NCBI RefSeq assembly: GCF_001854185.1
Contig: NZ_CP017603.1
Coordinates: 1,302,001-1,366,000 of the forward strand
DNA length: 64,000 bases
Source of the DNA: Clostridium formicaceticum
GTDB lineage: Bacteria > Bacillota > Clostridia > Peptostreptococcales > Natronincolaceae
Reading direction: 5' to 3'
In this document: piece after piece, positions 62,999-64,000 of the stretch
Layout of the letters: each line of letters starts with the position of its first letter
Numbering within the stretch: position 1 is the stretch's first letter
Notes under the pieces: generated by a model
Databases searched by the model: none
What the model was told of the DNA's origin: nothing
The model's input: only the letters and a program-made list of their open reading frames with translations
Made by a program: the position numbers and the translations under genes

Positions 62999-64000
62999 AT
63001 GATGAAAAAAGTAATTTGCCCACTATTACTAACAATGTTCTTAGCAATTGCTTTAGTAGGCTGCAAAGGCAAAGAAGAGGTGGCTGTAACAGCGCCGGAA
63101 GAAGCCTACGTCCCTATAGAAATTGAAAAAGCAGAGACGAAGTTTATTGGTAACAGCATTACATTAAATGGGAAGATACATGCCAATGATGAGGCTGTTG
63201 TATTACCTAAAATACAAGGAAAAGTAACAACTGTTAATGTGAAGTTGGGAGATTATGTCCGCAAAGACAGTGTGTTGTTTGTGATAGATCAAAAAGATAT
63301 GCTTCGAAGTATAGAACAAACACAACAATCCGTAAATTTAGCACAAAAAAGTGTGGATCAAGCGGAAAACGCCATCACAACAGCTAAAATTAATTATGAC
63401 TCCATAAAAGAAAGTATAGAGAATGCTGAAACAAACCTTCAAAGAACCAAAGAGCTTTTTGAGGCGGGTGCTGCTTCCAAAACACAGCTAGAACAAGCAG
63501 AGTTAGCGGCTTCTAGAAGACCCCTAGAAGTTGCTGAGAGTCAAATACGCCAAGCGGAGATAAGTTATCAGCAAGCATTAAATCAGTTAAATCAAGCAGA
63601 AGTTACTCATCGTCAAACACAGGATAAATTAGAAGATACGGTTGTAAGGGCACCTATGAGTGGTGTGATTTCTAGTTTAAATGTGATAGCAGGAGAATTA
63701 GCCAGTGGTGCACAACCATTAGCCACGATTGCCGATATTGATAGGGTTTACTTCCAGGTAGATGTTACAGAAAACATTGTAAACACCTTATATACTGGAC
63801 AAAAAGTATCTGTTCATATACCAGCAGCACTAGAGGAGGAAGTAGAGGGAACGATTGATTTTATTAGTCCTACGGTAGATGCTAGTACACGTTTGTACAC
63901 AGTAAAAGTATACATAGATAATAAGGATCGCAAGATTAGAACAGGAATGAGTGGTTCTATGGCATTGAATCTGGATAGTAGAGACAATGTGGTGGTGATT
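62999..64000 (+). CDS. RND/MFP-type efflux periplasmic adaptor lipoprotein (partial, runs off window)
   Basis: At least 334 residues, 3' end outside the window. The signal peptide ends LVGC (lipobox, cysteine near residue 22). A barrel-sandwich (lipoyl-like) half begins VVLPKIQGKVTTVNVKLGDY; a long helical hairpin (100-200) follows, with AKINYDSIKESIENAETNLQ and FEAGAASKTQLEQAE. The second lipoyl half contains VVRAPMSGVISSLNVIAGEL, and a beta-barrel follows (VDVTENIVNTLYTGQKVSVH). HlyD_D23/AcrA family; an RND or MacB-like pump should follow. GGAGGGAG precedes two ATGs; I use the first. Confidence 0.92.
   Translation, partial: MMKKVICPLLLTMFLAIALVGCKGKEEVAVTAPEEAYVPIEIEKAETKFIGNSITLNGKIHANDEAVVLPKIQGKVTTVNVKLGDYVRKDSVLFVIDQKDMLRSIEQTQQSVNLAQKSVDQAENAITTAKINYDSIKESIENAETNLQRTKELFEAGAASKTQLEQAELAASRRPLEVAESQIRQAEISYQQALNQLNQAEVTHRQTQDKLEDTVVRAPMSGVISSLNVIAGELASGAQPLATIADIDRVYFQVDVTENIVNTLYTGQKVSVHIPAALEEEVEGTIDFISPTVDASTRLYTVKVYIDNKDRKIRTGMSGSMALNLDSRDNVVVI

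Overview
The window reads as a chromosomal segment of an anaerobic, endospore-forming low-GC Firmicute of the Clostridia, plausibly an Alkaliphilus/Natronincola-type organism (inference from gene order and protein character; no rRNA is present). The first 16 kb follows the Bacillus subtilis order mfd - spoVT - yabM - yabN(mazG) - yabO - yabP - yabQ - divIC - yabR - spoIIE, with the clostridial additions prsA, an HU gene, a SpoIID/LytB lipoprotein and a Ppx/GppA phosphatase. No tRNA, rRNA, CRISPR array or intact transposase gene was seen.

Region by region. (1) 80-16273: DNA repair, protein folding, cell division and sporulation genes. Several carry readable sporulation promoters: sigma-G-like boxes before spoVT and the SpoIID-like gene, a sigma-E-like box before yabP, and Spo0A-like boxes with a 21-bp-spacer sigma-A promoter before spoIIE. 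Between rqcP and the SpoIID-like gene lies a compact locus (9276-9538) that looks like an undescribed type I toxin-antitoxin module. A 34-residue membrane peptide and a small convergent RNA share a bidirectional terminator. The small RNA carries a 20-nt repeat that can pair without a gap over the toxin start codon, and a 5' hairpin hides the toxin ribosome binding site. This is the Fst/par layout with a different peptide. (2) 16556-42065: a cell-surface block. It holds a duplicated stalk-domain secreted protein, a 1991-residue IPT/TIG protein, SLH proteins, pyrG, a very strongly expressed-looking S-layer-type protein with a long structured leader, a copper-amine-oxidase-N-domain protein, a TolC-like protein and a lamin-tail/CotH protein. 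(3) 42267-61121: a surface glycan cluster with an O-antigen-ligase-type protein, rmlACB and rmlD (dTDP-L-rhamnose), Wzm/Wzt ABC export, a 1141-residue methyltransferase/coiled-coil/double glycosyltransferase, further glycosyltransferases, an LtaS-like enzyme, a diacylglycerol kinase family protein and an undecaprenyl-phosphate sugar-1-phosphate transferase. (4) 61332-64000: an SLH protein flanked by acidic minisatellite repeats, then the start of an RND-type efflux adaptor lipoprotein behind a TetR-like operator.

How the parts fit. The glycan cluster most likely starts a rhamnose-containing chain on undecaprenyl phosphate (58862-60268), elongates and caps it with the multidomain enzyme, and exports it by Wzm/Wzt, whose long C-terminal domain could read the cap. 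The product would decorate the S-layer or form the wall polymer to which SLH proteins bind. LtaS-like and DagK-like enzymes would form and recycle diacylglycerol.

At least seven intergenic copies of a palindromic GGGGACNGTCCCC element, in short, medium and long forms, are scattered from 12.6 to 40 kb. They resemble REP-like elements mobilised in trans by IS200-like (RAYT) transposases.
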